A stretch of 20,381 bases of DNA from Elioraea sp964533585 (GTDB lineage Bacteria > Pseudomonadota > Alphaproteobacteria > Acetobacterales > Acetobacteraceae). A model generated the notes under the pieces. That model saw nothing but the letters and a program-made list of their open reading frames with translations. It was not told the origin of the DNA and made no database searches. The position numbers were made by a program, and so were the translations under genes. The stretch is from contig CAZHMM010000060.1 of assembly GCA_964533585.1 (NCBI GenBank), positions 1-20,381 on the forward strand, written 5' to 3'. Of the stretch, positions 1 through 9,016 are shown piece after piece; positions within the stretch are counted from its first letter, which is position 1, and each line of letters starts with the position of its first letter.

Positions 1-1148
1 CACCGAGACGCCGTTGAGGATCTGCTCCGGGCGCGACCAGGCCTGGCTGCCGGACGGATCCGCGCCGACCGCGAGATCGGTGATCAGACCGATCGCCATG
101 CCGGCCGCCCGCAGGCGTCGTTGCGTCTCGGCAAGGCTCGCATCGGCGAGGAACTGCGCGAATTCGTGGAACGCCACCTCGCCGGCGCGCGCGCGCGCGA
201 AGGCGGCGACCTCGGCGCTGCGCGCATCGCGGAGCGGCGCCGGCCAGCGCCGCCAGTCATACGCCCCGTGCCGCGCGACCTGCTCGGCGTGCAGCGCCTC
301 GAAGCGCGCGTGATCCTGGAGAGCCTCGCCCTCGCGCTCGCGGAAGGCGGCGAAGCGGTGATCGCCGGCATGGCGGGCGAACAGCGCGCGGAAGTGGGCG
401 AGCGTGCGTGCCGAGACCGCCGGCCAGTCGACCAGATCGCCGTCATCGGCGGAGGCTGCCGCCGACGTCTCGGCGAACACCAGCGAGGGGTCGGCGTGCA
501 GCGGATTGAGAAACAGCCGCGAGGAGGGCGAGTACGGGCCGAAGCGATGCGGGTCGGCGGCGAACAGCGCGTGCTGGGGGCTCATCGCCAGGCACGCCGC
601 GCCCTGCCGCGCCGCCGCCTCGCCGAGCGCGGCGAGCGCGCCGTGATCGCCCACCCCGCGATCCCCGGCGCGGCGCAACGCATAGACCTGCACGGCCAGT
701 CCCCAGGCGCGCGCATGCTCGGGCAGGGCGACGCAGCGCGGCGGCGCGGCAGCGAGCGCGACGCGGCGGCCGCCGAGGTCGAGCGTGTGCCAGCCCGGCG
801 TGTCGAGGCCGGGCAGGCGCGCCTCACCCCCCCAGCCGGCGACCAGCGCGCCCTCGCGCGTCGAGCCGTCCTCGAGTGCGACCTGCCAGCGATCGCCGAC
901 GGCAGCACCCGGCACGGCGACACCGTCCGGCCCGACCGTCAACGTCAGCACCGGCGGCAGCGTGGCGGCGCGGCGGGCAAGGGCGGCGCGCGACGCGGCG
1001 ATCGCGTCGGCGGTGTCGGCCGGAAACCCCATGGCGCCGAGCACCGCGCGCAGGGTCTCCGGCCCAACCGTGTTCATGCGCCCGGCGTTGTCGCGCCATG
1101 TGGCCGCCAGACCCGCCTCCTCGGCGAGTGCGGCGAGTGCCGCGTCGC

Positions 1149-1152
<4 letters not shown>
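1..1152 (-). CDS. malQ: 4-alpha-glucanotransferase (amylomaltase), 3' end cut by window
   Basis: Transfers alpha-1,4-glucan segments between maltodextrins in the cytoplasm (GH77). Only the first 384 residues are in the window; the reading frame is open from the ATG at 1152 to base 1. Visible family signatures are the N-terminal helical domain typical of bacterial MalQ, then GDRGVGDHGALAALGE (about residues 162-177), a stretch ending in SPQHALFA, and GPYSPSSRLFLNPLHAD (about 205-221), the hallmark substrate-loop block of GH77. Near the cut edge, DLAVGADPSGSQAWS leads into the catalytic domain; the catalytic Asp/Glu residues lie outside the window. The start overlaps the glgX stop (ATGA), so the two are translationally coupled. 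MalQ next to GlgX fits recycling of debranched glycogen limit dextrins. Family call is firm; length and 3' integrity cannot be judged. Confidence 0.9.
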
Positions 1153-3314
<2,162 letters not shown>

Positions 3315-3322
3315 GCGGCCCG

Positions 3323-3352
3323 ACTATAGGGGCGGGCGCGCGGTCGCGTCAT
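3323..3352 (-). promoter_or_regulatory. Candidate sigma-70 promoter of glgX-malQ
   Basis: On the minus strand ATGACG (3352-3347) and TATAGT (3328-3323) are separated by 18 bp. The -10 matches TATAAT at 5 of 6 bases. The predicted transcription start is near 3316, two bases before the GTG at 3314. Confidence 0.45.
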
Positions 3353-3435
3353 GCGCGATGGCGCTTGCCGAGCCGGCTCCACGGCATGAGGCTCTGCCGG
3401 CACGCTCGCGCAGACCGGCGTGGTGTGGCAGGCCC

Positions 3436-4785
3436 TCAGGCGGAACCGCTCGCGCCGCGGCGGGGCAGCGTGAGCGTGGCGCAGAGCCCGCCCTCCGGGC
3501 TGCGCGTGAGCGTGAGCGAACCGCCGTACAGAGCCGCGAGGTCCGCGACGATGGCGAGCCCCAGCCCCGAGCCGGGCGTCCGCTCATCCAGCCGCTCGCC
3601 GCGCGTCAGCGCGGCGGGATGGTCCTGCGCCGGCAGGCCGGCGCCGTCGTCGGACACCGACGCAGTCACCGACGCGCCATCCGCGACGACGCGCACGACC
3701 ACGCGCGTCCGCGTCCAGGTGCACGCGTCCTCCATCAGGTTGCCGAGCATCTCGGTCAGGTCCTGCGCGTCCACCGCAACGCCGGCGTCACGGTCGCCGG
3801 CCACGTCGATAACGATGCCGCGATCGCCGAACAGACGCCGCAGCGCCGTCGCGACCTCCTCGGCCACGACGAGCGGCGAGGCGGTCGGCGCGGCGATGGC
3901 GAGGCGTGCCGCGGCCCGGGCGCGCGCCAGATGATGCTGCACCAGCCGCTCAAGCGCCGCGGCCTCGGCGCGCGCTGCCGCCAGATCGGGCTGTGGCGCC
4001 TCCAGCGCGTTGCGCAGCACGGCGAGCGGCGTCTTCAGCGCATGCGCCAGGTTGCCGACATGGGTGCGCGCCCGCTCCACGGTCGCGCGATTGGCGGTCA
4101 GGAGGGCGTCCAGCTCGGCGACCACCGGCGCGAGCTCGGACGGTCCCGTGACGTCCAGCCGCTGCCGCGTCCCACCCCGCATCTCCGCGAGCGCCCGGCG
4201 CAGCCGGCGCAGCGGCGCCAGCGCCGCGACGACGGTGGCGACCAGCCCCCCGACAAGCCCGACGCCCAGCACCGCGACGGCAGCGAGCAGCATCGCGCGC
4301 AGCCGCCGCGCCTCGGCCTCGGTCGCGGCGCGCGACAGCCCGACCGCGACATGCACCGGCGCGGCGGCGCCCGGCAGCAGAATGTCGCGCTCGGCGACGC
4401 GCAGCGGCTCGCCGCGCGGTCCCAGCGCATCGCGGATCAATACGCCGTCATGATCCGTTACGGCGGCGGGCAGCGACTGGTCCCAGAGCGAGCGCGAGGT
4501 CGCCAGCGCACCCGCCGGCCCCGTCACCTGCCAGTAGGCGCCGCCAAACGGCCGGTCGAAATCGGCCCCCGCCGGCGCCCGCGCCACTACCACACGGCCC
4601 GTCTCATCGGCCGCGGCCGCCGCCACCGCGCCATCCAGCAGGCCCATCAGCCGGGCGTCGAAGGCCGCTTCGACGTGGCGCACGGCGACCCCCGTCAGGA
4701 ACCACGCCGCCGCGCCAAGGCCGGCCGTCACCCACAGCCCCGCGGCGAGCGCAACGCGAAGCGTCAGCGAACGCAGCAGCCTCAT
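3436..4785 (-). CDS. Two-component sensor histidine kinase (PhoQ/CreC-like architecture)
   Basis: Membrane sensor kinase, 449 residues. A first membrane helix spans about 9-32, a periplasmic sensor region about 33-160, a second helix about 163-190, and a short HAMP-like linker follows to about 235. The H-box THVGNLAHALKTPLAVL places the phospho-accepting His at 248. The ATPase domain has a modified N-box (NLMEDACTWT, 349-358), G1 box SDDGAGLP (378-385) and G2 box GSGLGLAIVADLA (405-417). In the N-box the second invariant Asn of NLLxNA is Asp353, an unusual change near the Mg-ATP site; the other boxes are intact, so the enzyme is probably active but worth testing. The start overlaps the response-regulator stop (ATGA), so the pair is co-translated. 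The stimulus is unknown; co-occurrence with PepSY and cytochrome b561 genes suggests an envelope or redox cue. Confidence 0.92.
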   Translation of the reverse strand: MRLLRSLTLRVALAAGLWVTAGLGAAAWFLTGVAVRHVEAAFDARLMGLLDGAVAAAAADETGRVVVARAPAGADFDRPFGGAYWQVTGPAGALATSRSLWDQSLPAAVTDHDGVLIRDALGPRGEPLRVAERDILLPGAAAPVHVAVGLSRAATEAEARRLRAMLLAAVAVLGVGLVGGLVATVVAALAPLRRLRRALAEMRGGTRQRLDVTGPSELAPVVAELDALLTANRATVERARTHVGNLAHALKTPLAVLRNALEAPQPDLAAARAEAAALERLVQHHLARARAAARLAIAAPTASPLVVAEEVATALRRLFGDRGIVIDVAGDRDAGVAVDAQDLTEMLGNLMEDACTWTRTRVVVRVVADGASVTASVSDDGAGLPAQDHPAALTRGERLDERTPGSGLGLAIVADLAALYGGSLTLTRSPEGGLCATLTLPRRGASGSA

Positions 4786-5441
4786 CCGGCCATGAGCCGG
4801 TAGCCCTGGCCGCGCAAGGTCTCGATCAGCCCCTCGCCGAGTTTGCGGCGCAGCCGGCCGACCACGACCTCCAGCGTGTTGCTGTCGCGGTCGAAGTCCT
4901 GCGCGTAGAGATGCTCGGTCAGCTCGCTCTTGGACACCACCTGCCCGGCATGCAGGGCAAGGTAGGCGAGCAGGCGGTATTCCAGCCCGGTCAGCTTCAC
5001 GGCCGCACCGTCCAGCAGCACGCGCTGCGCGGCGGTGTCGACGACCAGCTTGCCGAGTGTGATCTCCGGACGACTCCGCCCATGCGCCCGACGCACGAGC
5101 GCCTGCACGCGCGCGACCAGCTCGGCCATCACGAAGGGCTTGGTCAGGTAGTCGTCGGCCCCCGCGTTGAGGCCCGCGACCTTCTCGCTCCAGCCGTCGC
5201 GCGCGGTCAGGATCAGCACCGGCATGTCCCGCCCCGCCGCACGCCAGCGCTTCAGCACGGTCAGTCCGTCCAGCACCGGCAGGCCGAGATCGAGCACCGC
5301 GGCGTCATAGGATTCGGTCTCGCCGAGGAAATGGCCCTCCTCGCCATCCGCCGCGCGGTCGGCGACGAAGCCGGCCTCGCTCAGTGCGTCGATGACTTGG
5401 CGCGCCAGCGCCGGGTGATCCTCGACCACGAGAACGCGCAT
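4782..5441 (-). CDS. OmpR/PhoP-family response regulator
   Basis: DNA-binding response regulator, 219 residues. The receiver domain (1-115) has the acidic pocket E7/D8, phospho-acceptor Asp51 (VLDLGLP), Thr79 and Lys101 (LTKPF). The C-terminal winged helix (about 125-219) contains LTGLEYRLLAYLALHAGQVVSKSELTEHLY and the family-typical EVVVGRLRRKLG and LRGQGYRLMAG. It is the middle gene of a three-gene unit: its ATG shares one base with the upstream PepSY stop (TGATG), and its stop overlaps the kinase start. OmpR-family regulators bind hexamers at 11-bp spacing as head-to-tail dimers; exactly such an array lies at 5779-5817 between the two divergent transcripts, so autoregulation and control of the cytochrome are likely. 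Confidence 0.95.
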   Translation of the reverse strand: MRVLVVEDHPALARQVIDALSEAGFVADRAADGEEGHFLGETESYDAAVLDLGLPVLDGLTVLKRWRAAGRDMPVLILTARDGWSEKVAGLNAGADDYLTKPFVMAELVARVQALVRRAHGRSRPEITLGKLVVDTAAQRVLLDGAAVKLTGLEYRLLAYLALHAGQVVSKSELTEHLYAQDFDRDSNTLEVVVGRLRRKLGEGLIETLRGQGYRLMAG

Positions 5442-5755
5442 CAGCGCCGCTCTTGCACTGGTCCGCGGCTGCGCAACAGGGCGCCGGTCGCGGCGTCGAG
5501 CTCGATCGTGAAGACCCGGCCCGAGGGCGGCAGCAGCTTGATCTCGTAGACCCAGCGTCCGTCCTCGCGATCGAGTTCGGCCTCGATCACCCGCCCGGCG
5601 TAGCGGCCCTCCACCTCGGCGAGCAGCTCGGCGAGCGGACGGATCTCGCCCGCGGCGAGTGCCGCGCGCGCCCGTTCGTGGTCGCGCCGATCGTCCGCCT
5701 CGGCAGGCCGGGGGACCAGAAGCATGAGCGGCAGCAGCAGAAGGGCTCGGCGCAT
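5441..5755 (-). CDS. Secreted PepSY-domain protein, first gene of the two-component operon
   Basis: Small exported protein of 104 residues. The N-terminus MRRALLLLPLMLLVPRPAEA is a clear signal peptide with likely cleavage after AEA at about residue 20. The mature part is one PepSY domain (about 35-95), with GRVIEAELDREDGRWVYEIKLL followed by the family-typical IELDAATGALL. PepSY domains are small periplasmic modules thought to modulate partner proteins or respond to envelope conditions; here the partner is plausibly the downstream sensor kinase. The start is the ATG at 5755, since signal peptide and domain begin there; the longer open frame to 6691 is noncoding shadow. No strong Shine-Dalgarno is visible. 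The stop shares a base with the regulator start. It resembles the divergent PepSY protein at 5882 in the core motif. Confidence 0.85.
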   Translation of the reverse strand: MRRALLLLPLMLLVPRPAEADDRRDHERARAALAAGEIRPLAELLAEVEGRYAGRVIEAELDREDGRWVYEIKLLPPSGRVFTIELDAATGALLRSRGPVQERR

Positions 5756-5778
5756 GGAGGCACGGTCGGCTGGCGCGG

Positions 5779-5817
5779 CTGAACGGTTGCTGAACAGCGG
5801 GCTCAGCCTCGGTTCAG
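5779..5817. promoter_or_regulatory. Four-hexamer inverted operator with 11-bp phasing
   Basis: Hexamers begin at 5779 (CTGAAC), 5790 (CTGAAC), 5801 (GCTCAG) and 5812 (GTTCAG), every 11 bp with 5-bp spacers. The left two are direct repeats; the right two are their reverse complement with one mismatch, so the whole 39 bp is a dyad centred at 5798. Hexamer-N5-hexamer is the known layout of OmpR/PhoP-family boxes. It lies 24 bp from the start of the leftward PepSY-regulator-kinase genes and 65 bp from the rightward PepSY gene, so it could serve both transcripts. Confidence 0.65.
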
Positions 5818-5842
5818 GCGCGGGCGGCCAGGATGCAGCCCG

Positions 5843-5859
5843 TTGCGGAGAGGCCGCAA
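5843..5859 (+). other. Short inverted repeat in the leader of the rightward PepSY gene
   Basis: TTGCGG (5843-5848) and CCGCAA (5854-5859) form a perfect 6-bp dyad around a 5-base loop, ending 22 bases before the ATG at 5882. It may be an operator half or a 5'-UTR hairpin; no known element was recognised. Confidence 0.3.
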
Positions 5860-5881
5860 TCCAGAACGCAGGAGACCGATC

Positions 5882-6193
5882 ATGGCCCGCTTTCGTCCCT
5901 TGGCCGCGCTGACCCTGGCGCTCGCCACAGCCACCGCCCCGTTCCAGGCTGCGCTCGCCTCCCCCGATGGCACCCGCGCCGAGCGACGCCCGGCCGAGGC
6001 GGTGACGCCGTCTGGCGCCCGTTTCGACGCTCCGGCCGCCATCGCCGCCGTCTACGGCGCCGGCTACGCCGCGGTCACCGAGCTGGAGTGGGAGCGTGGC
6101 GGCTGGGAGGTGAAGGCGGCCCACGCGCAGGGGCGCCGCGTCACGCTGCGCGTCGATGCCGCCACCGGCGCGGTCACGCGCCACAGCCGCTGA
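5882..6193 (+). CDS. Secreted PepSY-like protein, divergent from the two-component operon
   Basis: Predicted periplasmic protein of 103 residues. The start at 5882 is chosen for its AGGAG ribosome site at 5870-5874 (7-base spacing) and because a signal peptide (MARFRPLAALTLALATATAP, cleavage probably after ALA near residue 25) begins there; an in-frame ATG at 5843 has no such site. The mature part contains a PepSY-like unit, with FDAPAAIAAVYGAGY, TELEWERGGWEVKAA and LRVDAATGAVTRHSR. The DAATGA core matches that of the PepSY protein at 5441, suggesting paralogues. The next gene, a cytochrome b561, starts 15 bases after the stop, so they form an operon. PepSY proteins are often encoded beside b-type cytochromes, but the role of this one is not established. 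Confidence 0.82.
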   Translation: MARFRPLAALTLALATATAPFQAALASPDGTRAERRPAEAVTPSGARFDAPAAIAAVYGAGYAAVTELEWERGGWEVKAAHAQGRRVTLRVDAATGAVTRHSR

Positions 6194-6208
6194 GCGGGGG
6201 TGGACGCG

Positions 6209-6763
6209 ATGGCGATCACTGCCCAAGCGCAGCCGTTCGGGACGGCGACCCGCATCATCCACTGGGCGACCGCGCTCGCAGTGCTGTCGGCCTGGGTGGT
6301 CGGCAGCACGATGGAGGAGGTCCCGCGCGGCGCCGGCCGGGACCTCGCGATGCAGCTGCACGCCAGCCTGGGCGTGCTGGTGCTCGGTCTGGCGGCGCTC
6401 CGGGTGGCGTGGCGGGTGATCTCGCCACCGCCGAGCGTCCCGGCGGCGGCCTGGGCGCGCTTCGCCGCCACCGCGATGCACCTGGCGCTGCTGGGCCTGA
6501 CGGTCGCAGTACCGCTGACCGGGCTGCTCGACCGCTGGGCGCGCGGCCGAAGCGTCACCGTGCTGGGTGGGCTGCCGCTTCCGCCGCCCATGCCCATCCC
6601 GGGCGGGCGCCTGTGGGGCGAGGCGCATGAGGTGCTGGCCAATGTGCTGCTGGCAGCGATCGCGGCGCATGTGCTGGCCGCGCTGTGGCACCAGATCGTG
6701 CTGCGCGACGGGACGCTCAGCCGCATGCTTGGGGGCGCCCGCACGACCCCGCGTTCTCCGTGA
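6209..6763 (+). CDS. Cytochrome b561-family di-haem membrane protein
   Basis: Integral membrane b-type cytochrome of 184 residues (187 if the in-frame GTG at 6200 is used; the ATG at 6209 is preferred because a GGGGG run lies 8 bases upstream). Four hydrophobic helices lie at about 16-34, 50-72, 85-108 and 139-162. Candidate haem ligands are His18 (RIIHW), His51 (QLHASLG), His140 (GEAHEVLAN) and His154 (AAHVLAALW), with His91 also in a helix. This is the bacterial cytochrome b561/CybB pattern, proteins that move electrons between the quinone pool and periplasmic or superoxide partners. It follows a PepSY gene by 15 bases and lies opposite a two-component operon, so expression is probably controlled by that system. 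The physiological partner is unknown. Confidence 0.9.
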   Translation: MAITAQAQPFGTATRIIHWATALAVLSAWVVGSTMEEVPRGAGRDLAMQLHASLGVLVLGLAALRVAWRVISPPPSVPAAAWARFAATAMHLALLGLTVAVPLTGLLDRWARGRSVTVLGGLPLPPPMPIPGGRLWGEAHEVLANVLLAAIAAHVLAALWHQIVLRDGTLSRMLGGARTTPRSP

Positions 6764-6794
6764 CCGCGGCGGCGAGGGGGCCGTATCCGGCTGT

Positions 6795-6824
6795 GGCGGA
6801 CGAGCGCGCGGACGGTCGTCCGCC
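6795..6824 (+). terminator. Hairpin after the cytochrome b561 gene
   Basis: GGCGGACGA (6795-6803) and TCGTCCGCC (6816-6824) are perfect 9-bp complements around a 12-base loop, 32 bases past the b561 stop and before the convergent tRNA gene. There is no T-tract, so it may be a bidirectional or Rho-assisted terminator. Confidence 0.45.
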
Positions 6825-6860
6825 GGAGCTCAGGCGCCGGGCGCCGACGTGCAGTGCGCC

Positions 6861-6949
6861 TGGTGCGGGCGGTCGGGGTCGAACCGACACTCCCCTCGCG
6901 GGGAACCGGATTTTGAGCCCGGCGCGTCTGCCAATTCCGCCACGCCCGC
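6861..6949 (-). tRNA. tRNA-Leu (anticodon CAA)
   Basis: Reading the minus strand from 6949, the acceptor arms GCGGGCG and CGCCCGC pair fully, followed by discriminator A (6864) and an encoded CCA (6863-6861). The anticodon arm has the 7-base loop CTCAAAA, giving CAA, which decodes UUG. A long variable arm (CCCC-GCGA-GGGG) identifies a class II tRNA, and the T arm GTCGG-TTCGACC-CCGAC is standard. Length is 86 bases plus CCA. It lies 36 bases downstream of the Bug-protein gene on the same strand, with a hairpin in between. Confidence 0.97.
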
Positions 6950-6953
6950 ATCC

Positions 6954-6976
6954 GCCGGCTGCATAGCGCAGCCGGC
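6954..6976 (-). terminator. Hairpin between the Bug-protein gene and tRNA-Leu
   Basis: GCCGGCTGC (6954-6962) and GCAGCCGGC (6968-6976) form a perfect 9-bp stem with a 5-base loop in the 36-base gap. No T-tract follows. It either ends the upstream operon or marks a processing point if the tRNA is read from that transcript. Confidence 0.5.
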
Positions 6977-6985
6977 CGCCCGCGC

Positions 6986-7930
6986 CTACTCCCGCGCGAG
7001 CCCGAGTGCTGCGATCGTGCCTTTGTTCGCCTCGCTCTCGGCGACGAACCGCTCGCGGAACTGCGCGCCGGGCATGTAGCGCGCGACGGCGGCGAGCCGG
7101 GTCGCCGCGCTGCGGAAGGTCTCGGACTTGACGCCGGCCTCGCACGCCGTCTCGAGCTTCGCCGCGATCGCGTCCGGCAGGCCGTCCGGCGCGACCAGCC
7201 CGCCATGCGAAGCGCCGGCGATCGGCACGCCGACCTCGGCGAGCGTCGGCGCGTCGGGGAAAGCCGAGAGCCGCTCGCGCGAGAACACCGCCAGCACCGC
7301 CAGATTGGTGTTGGTGGGGATGGTCGGGCTCTCGATGAAGACCATGATCTGGCCGCCCAGCGCCGCCTGCGCCATCGGCCCCGCGCCCTGATACGGCACG
7401 TGCAGCGCCTTCACGCCCAGCGCATTCAGCAACTGCGCCATCAGCAGATGCTGCGTGCTGCCCTGGCCCGGCGAGCCATAGATCAGCGCCTCCTCGGCCG
7501 ACTTGGCGTGCGCCACCATCCCCGCATAGTCGCGGAACGGCGCGTTGCGCCCCAGCACCAGCACCTGCGGGTTGTCGTAGACGAGGCAGATGTAGCGCAG
7601 CGTCCCGGCGGAATACTGCAACCGGTTCAGATGCGGCTGCGCGGTGACCGGATTGTTAGGCACCATGGCGAGCGTGTAGCCGTCGGGCCGCGCTCGCGCG
7701 AGCTCGGTCGTGCCGATCGAGCCGGCCGCCCCACCACGGTTGACGATCACGACGGGCTGGCCGAGCGCCTTCGACAGTTCGGGTTGCAGCGCGCGCGCCA
7801 TCAGGTCGGTGTTGCCGCCCGGCGGATAGGGCACGATCAGCGTGACCGCGCGCGTCGGGTAGTCCTGCGCGAACGCGGCGCCGGCGCACAGCACGACGGC
7901 GGCAACGCACGCGACGGCCCGGCTCAACAT
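6986..7930 (-). CDS. Bug/TctC-family extracytoplasmic solute-binding protein
   Basis: Periplasmic binding protein of the tripartite tricarboxylate transporter (TTT) type, 314 residues. A signal peptide MLSRAVACVAAVVLCAGAAFA is likely cleaved after residue 21. Family motifs are YPTRAVTLIVPYPPGGNTDLMAR (24-46), VVIVNRGGAAGSIGTTELARARPDGYTL, YGSPGQGSTQHL, VPYQGAGPMAQAALGGQI and the late FPDAPTLAEVG. The start ATG at 7930 has a GGGGAGG ribosome site 6-7 bases upstream. It is the third gene after an M20 deacetylase and an AstE/AspA-type deacylase; no TctA or TctB membrane genes are in the window, as is common for orphan Bug proteins. The ligand is unknown, but context suggests an acylated amino acid, amine or related carboxylate. 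Confidence 0.93.
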   Translation of the reverse strand: MLSRAVACVAAVVLCAGAAFAQDYPTRAVTLIVPYPPGGNTDLMARALQPELSKALGQPVVIVNRGGAAGSIGTTELARARPDGYTLAMVPNNPVTAQPHLNRLQYSAGTLRYICLVYDNPQVLVLGRNAPFRDYAGMVAHAKSAEEALIYGSPGQGSTQHLLMAQLLNALGVKALHVPYQGAGPMAQAALGGQIMVFIESPTIPTNTNLAVLAVFSRERLSAFPDAPTLAEVGVPIAGASHGGLVAPDGLPDAIAAKLETACEAGVKSETFRSAATRLAAVARYMPGAQFRERFVAESEANKGTIAALGLARE

Positions 7931-8016
7931 GATCGTTCCTCCCCGGGTGCGCGCGCCTCGTTCGGACGCACCGTCACTCTGCCATCGGCGTCAGACGGGG
8001 TCGACCCGGGCGGGCG

Positions 8017-9000
8017 TCATGCCGGGATCGGATCGATCACGCGGGCCAGGCGGACCGCGGTATGGCCGCGGCAGGTCCGCAAGGAGGGCATCACCAGCAG
8101 GCAGTCGTCATGCGGGGTGCGGATCTCGGTCTCGCCGTCGAGCGCGATCAGCGTGTTGCGCCCGGGCACGATGTCGCCGCCGCGAAAGGGCCGGACGAAG
8201 GCGAACTCGTTGGTCTGCGCGGTGACCGTGCGTGTCACCTGGGCGAAGCGCGCCGGGCCCGAATAGAGCGGCGCCTCGGTGATGCGCGCCGCGCCGTCGG
8301 CATCGAGCTGGCCCGTCGCCAGCAGGAGCCGCGCGACCGTCGCCGCCATGGTCTCGACGGTCTCGGGCACCCAATGCTGCCCGGCCTCGACCAGGATGGC
8401 GACGCGCGGCGAGCCCGGATCGGCGAAGGGACGATAGTCGATCAGCCGTCGTCCGCCGGAATGCCCCTCGTCGCCCACCACCAGCGGCGGCACGCCGATC
8501 GCGAGCGCCAGCCGGCGCGCCTTCTCGGGCTGGCCGGCGATCAGCAGCGGCTCGCTCTCCCACAGCATCGAATGCAGGTCGAGCAGCACATCGACGGTGT
8601 CGATCAGCGGCCGCATCGCGCGTGCGCGCGTGAGCTCCGAGGTCTCCGTCCCATCGTCCAGCACGGCGCGGCACCAGAGCCGGTTCAGATCCTCGTCGAT
8701 ATAGCGGCTCGCCGTCGGATTGGCCGGATCGAAGCGCGCGAAGGCATCGAGATTGGCGAAGCCCAGGCTGAGCTTGCCGCGCAACGGCGCGATGCCGCGC
8801 TCAAGCAGGCGCGCGAGCACCTGCGCGCCGGCGATCTCGTTGCCGTGCACGAGCGCGGTGATCGCCGTGTGCGGTCCGGGCTGCGGCCCGGCGAAGCTCC
8901 AGAATCCGCGCAGCCCGGTATTGCCGGCGAGCCAGGGCCCGAGATCCGGCACCGGGATCTCGACCCGCCTGCGGGGGGCGATCTGGGTCGGCGCGCTCAT
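8017..9000 (-). CDS. AstE/AspA-family zinc deacylase (succinylglutamate desuccinylase/aspartoacylase-like)
   Basis: Cytoplasmic M14-related metallohydrolase, 327 residues. The zinc site is visible as HGNE (His52, Glu55) and LLDLHS (His143); DEDLNR at 102-107 matches the substrate-carboxylate-binding block of the family, and VEAGQHW supplies the likely catalytic Glu206. A C-terminal beta domain (about 225-327) completes the usual fold. Known relatives hydrolyse N-succinylglutamate, N-acetylaspartate or N-acetyl-diaminobutyrate; the sequence alone does not choose between these. The ATG at 9000 is selected because a GGAG lies 6 bases upstream; the open frame to 9423 is shadow inside the upstream gene. 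The gap to the M20 deacetylase is 16 bases, so they are co-transcribed. No arginine succinyltransferase (ast) genes are adjacent, making a true AstE role unlikely. Confidence 0.88.
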   Translation of the reverse strand: MSAPTQIAPRRRVEIPVPDLGPWLAGNTGLRGFWSFAGPQPGPHTAITALVHGNEIAGAQVLARLLERGIAPLRGKLSLGFANLDAFARFDPANPTASRYIDEDLNRLWCRAVLDDGTETSELTRARAMRPLIDTVDVLLDLHSMLWESEPLLIAGQPEKARRLALAIGVPPLVVGDEGHSGGRRLIDYRPFADPGSPRVAILVEAGQHWVPETVETMAATVARLLLATGQLDADGAARITEAPLYSGPARFAQVTRTVTAQTNEFAFVRPFRGGDIVPGRNTLIALDGETEIRTPHDDCLLVMPSLRTCRGHTAVRLARVIDPIPA

Positions 9001-9016
9001 CGGGGGCTCCAGCGCG

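Noticed and set aside
5756..6691. Extended open frame in front of the leftward PepSY gene
   Set aside because: It runs antisense through the rightward PepSY and b561 genes and has no protein features; the signal peptide starts at 5755.
6861..6949. tRNA-Leu as an integration site of a mobile island, with xerD as its integrase
   Set aside because: No direct repeat of the tRNA 3' end, no integrase or phage gene nearby; XerD is the housekeeping type and 10 kb away.
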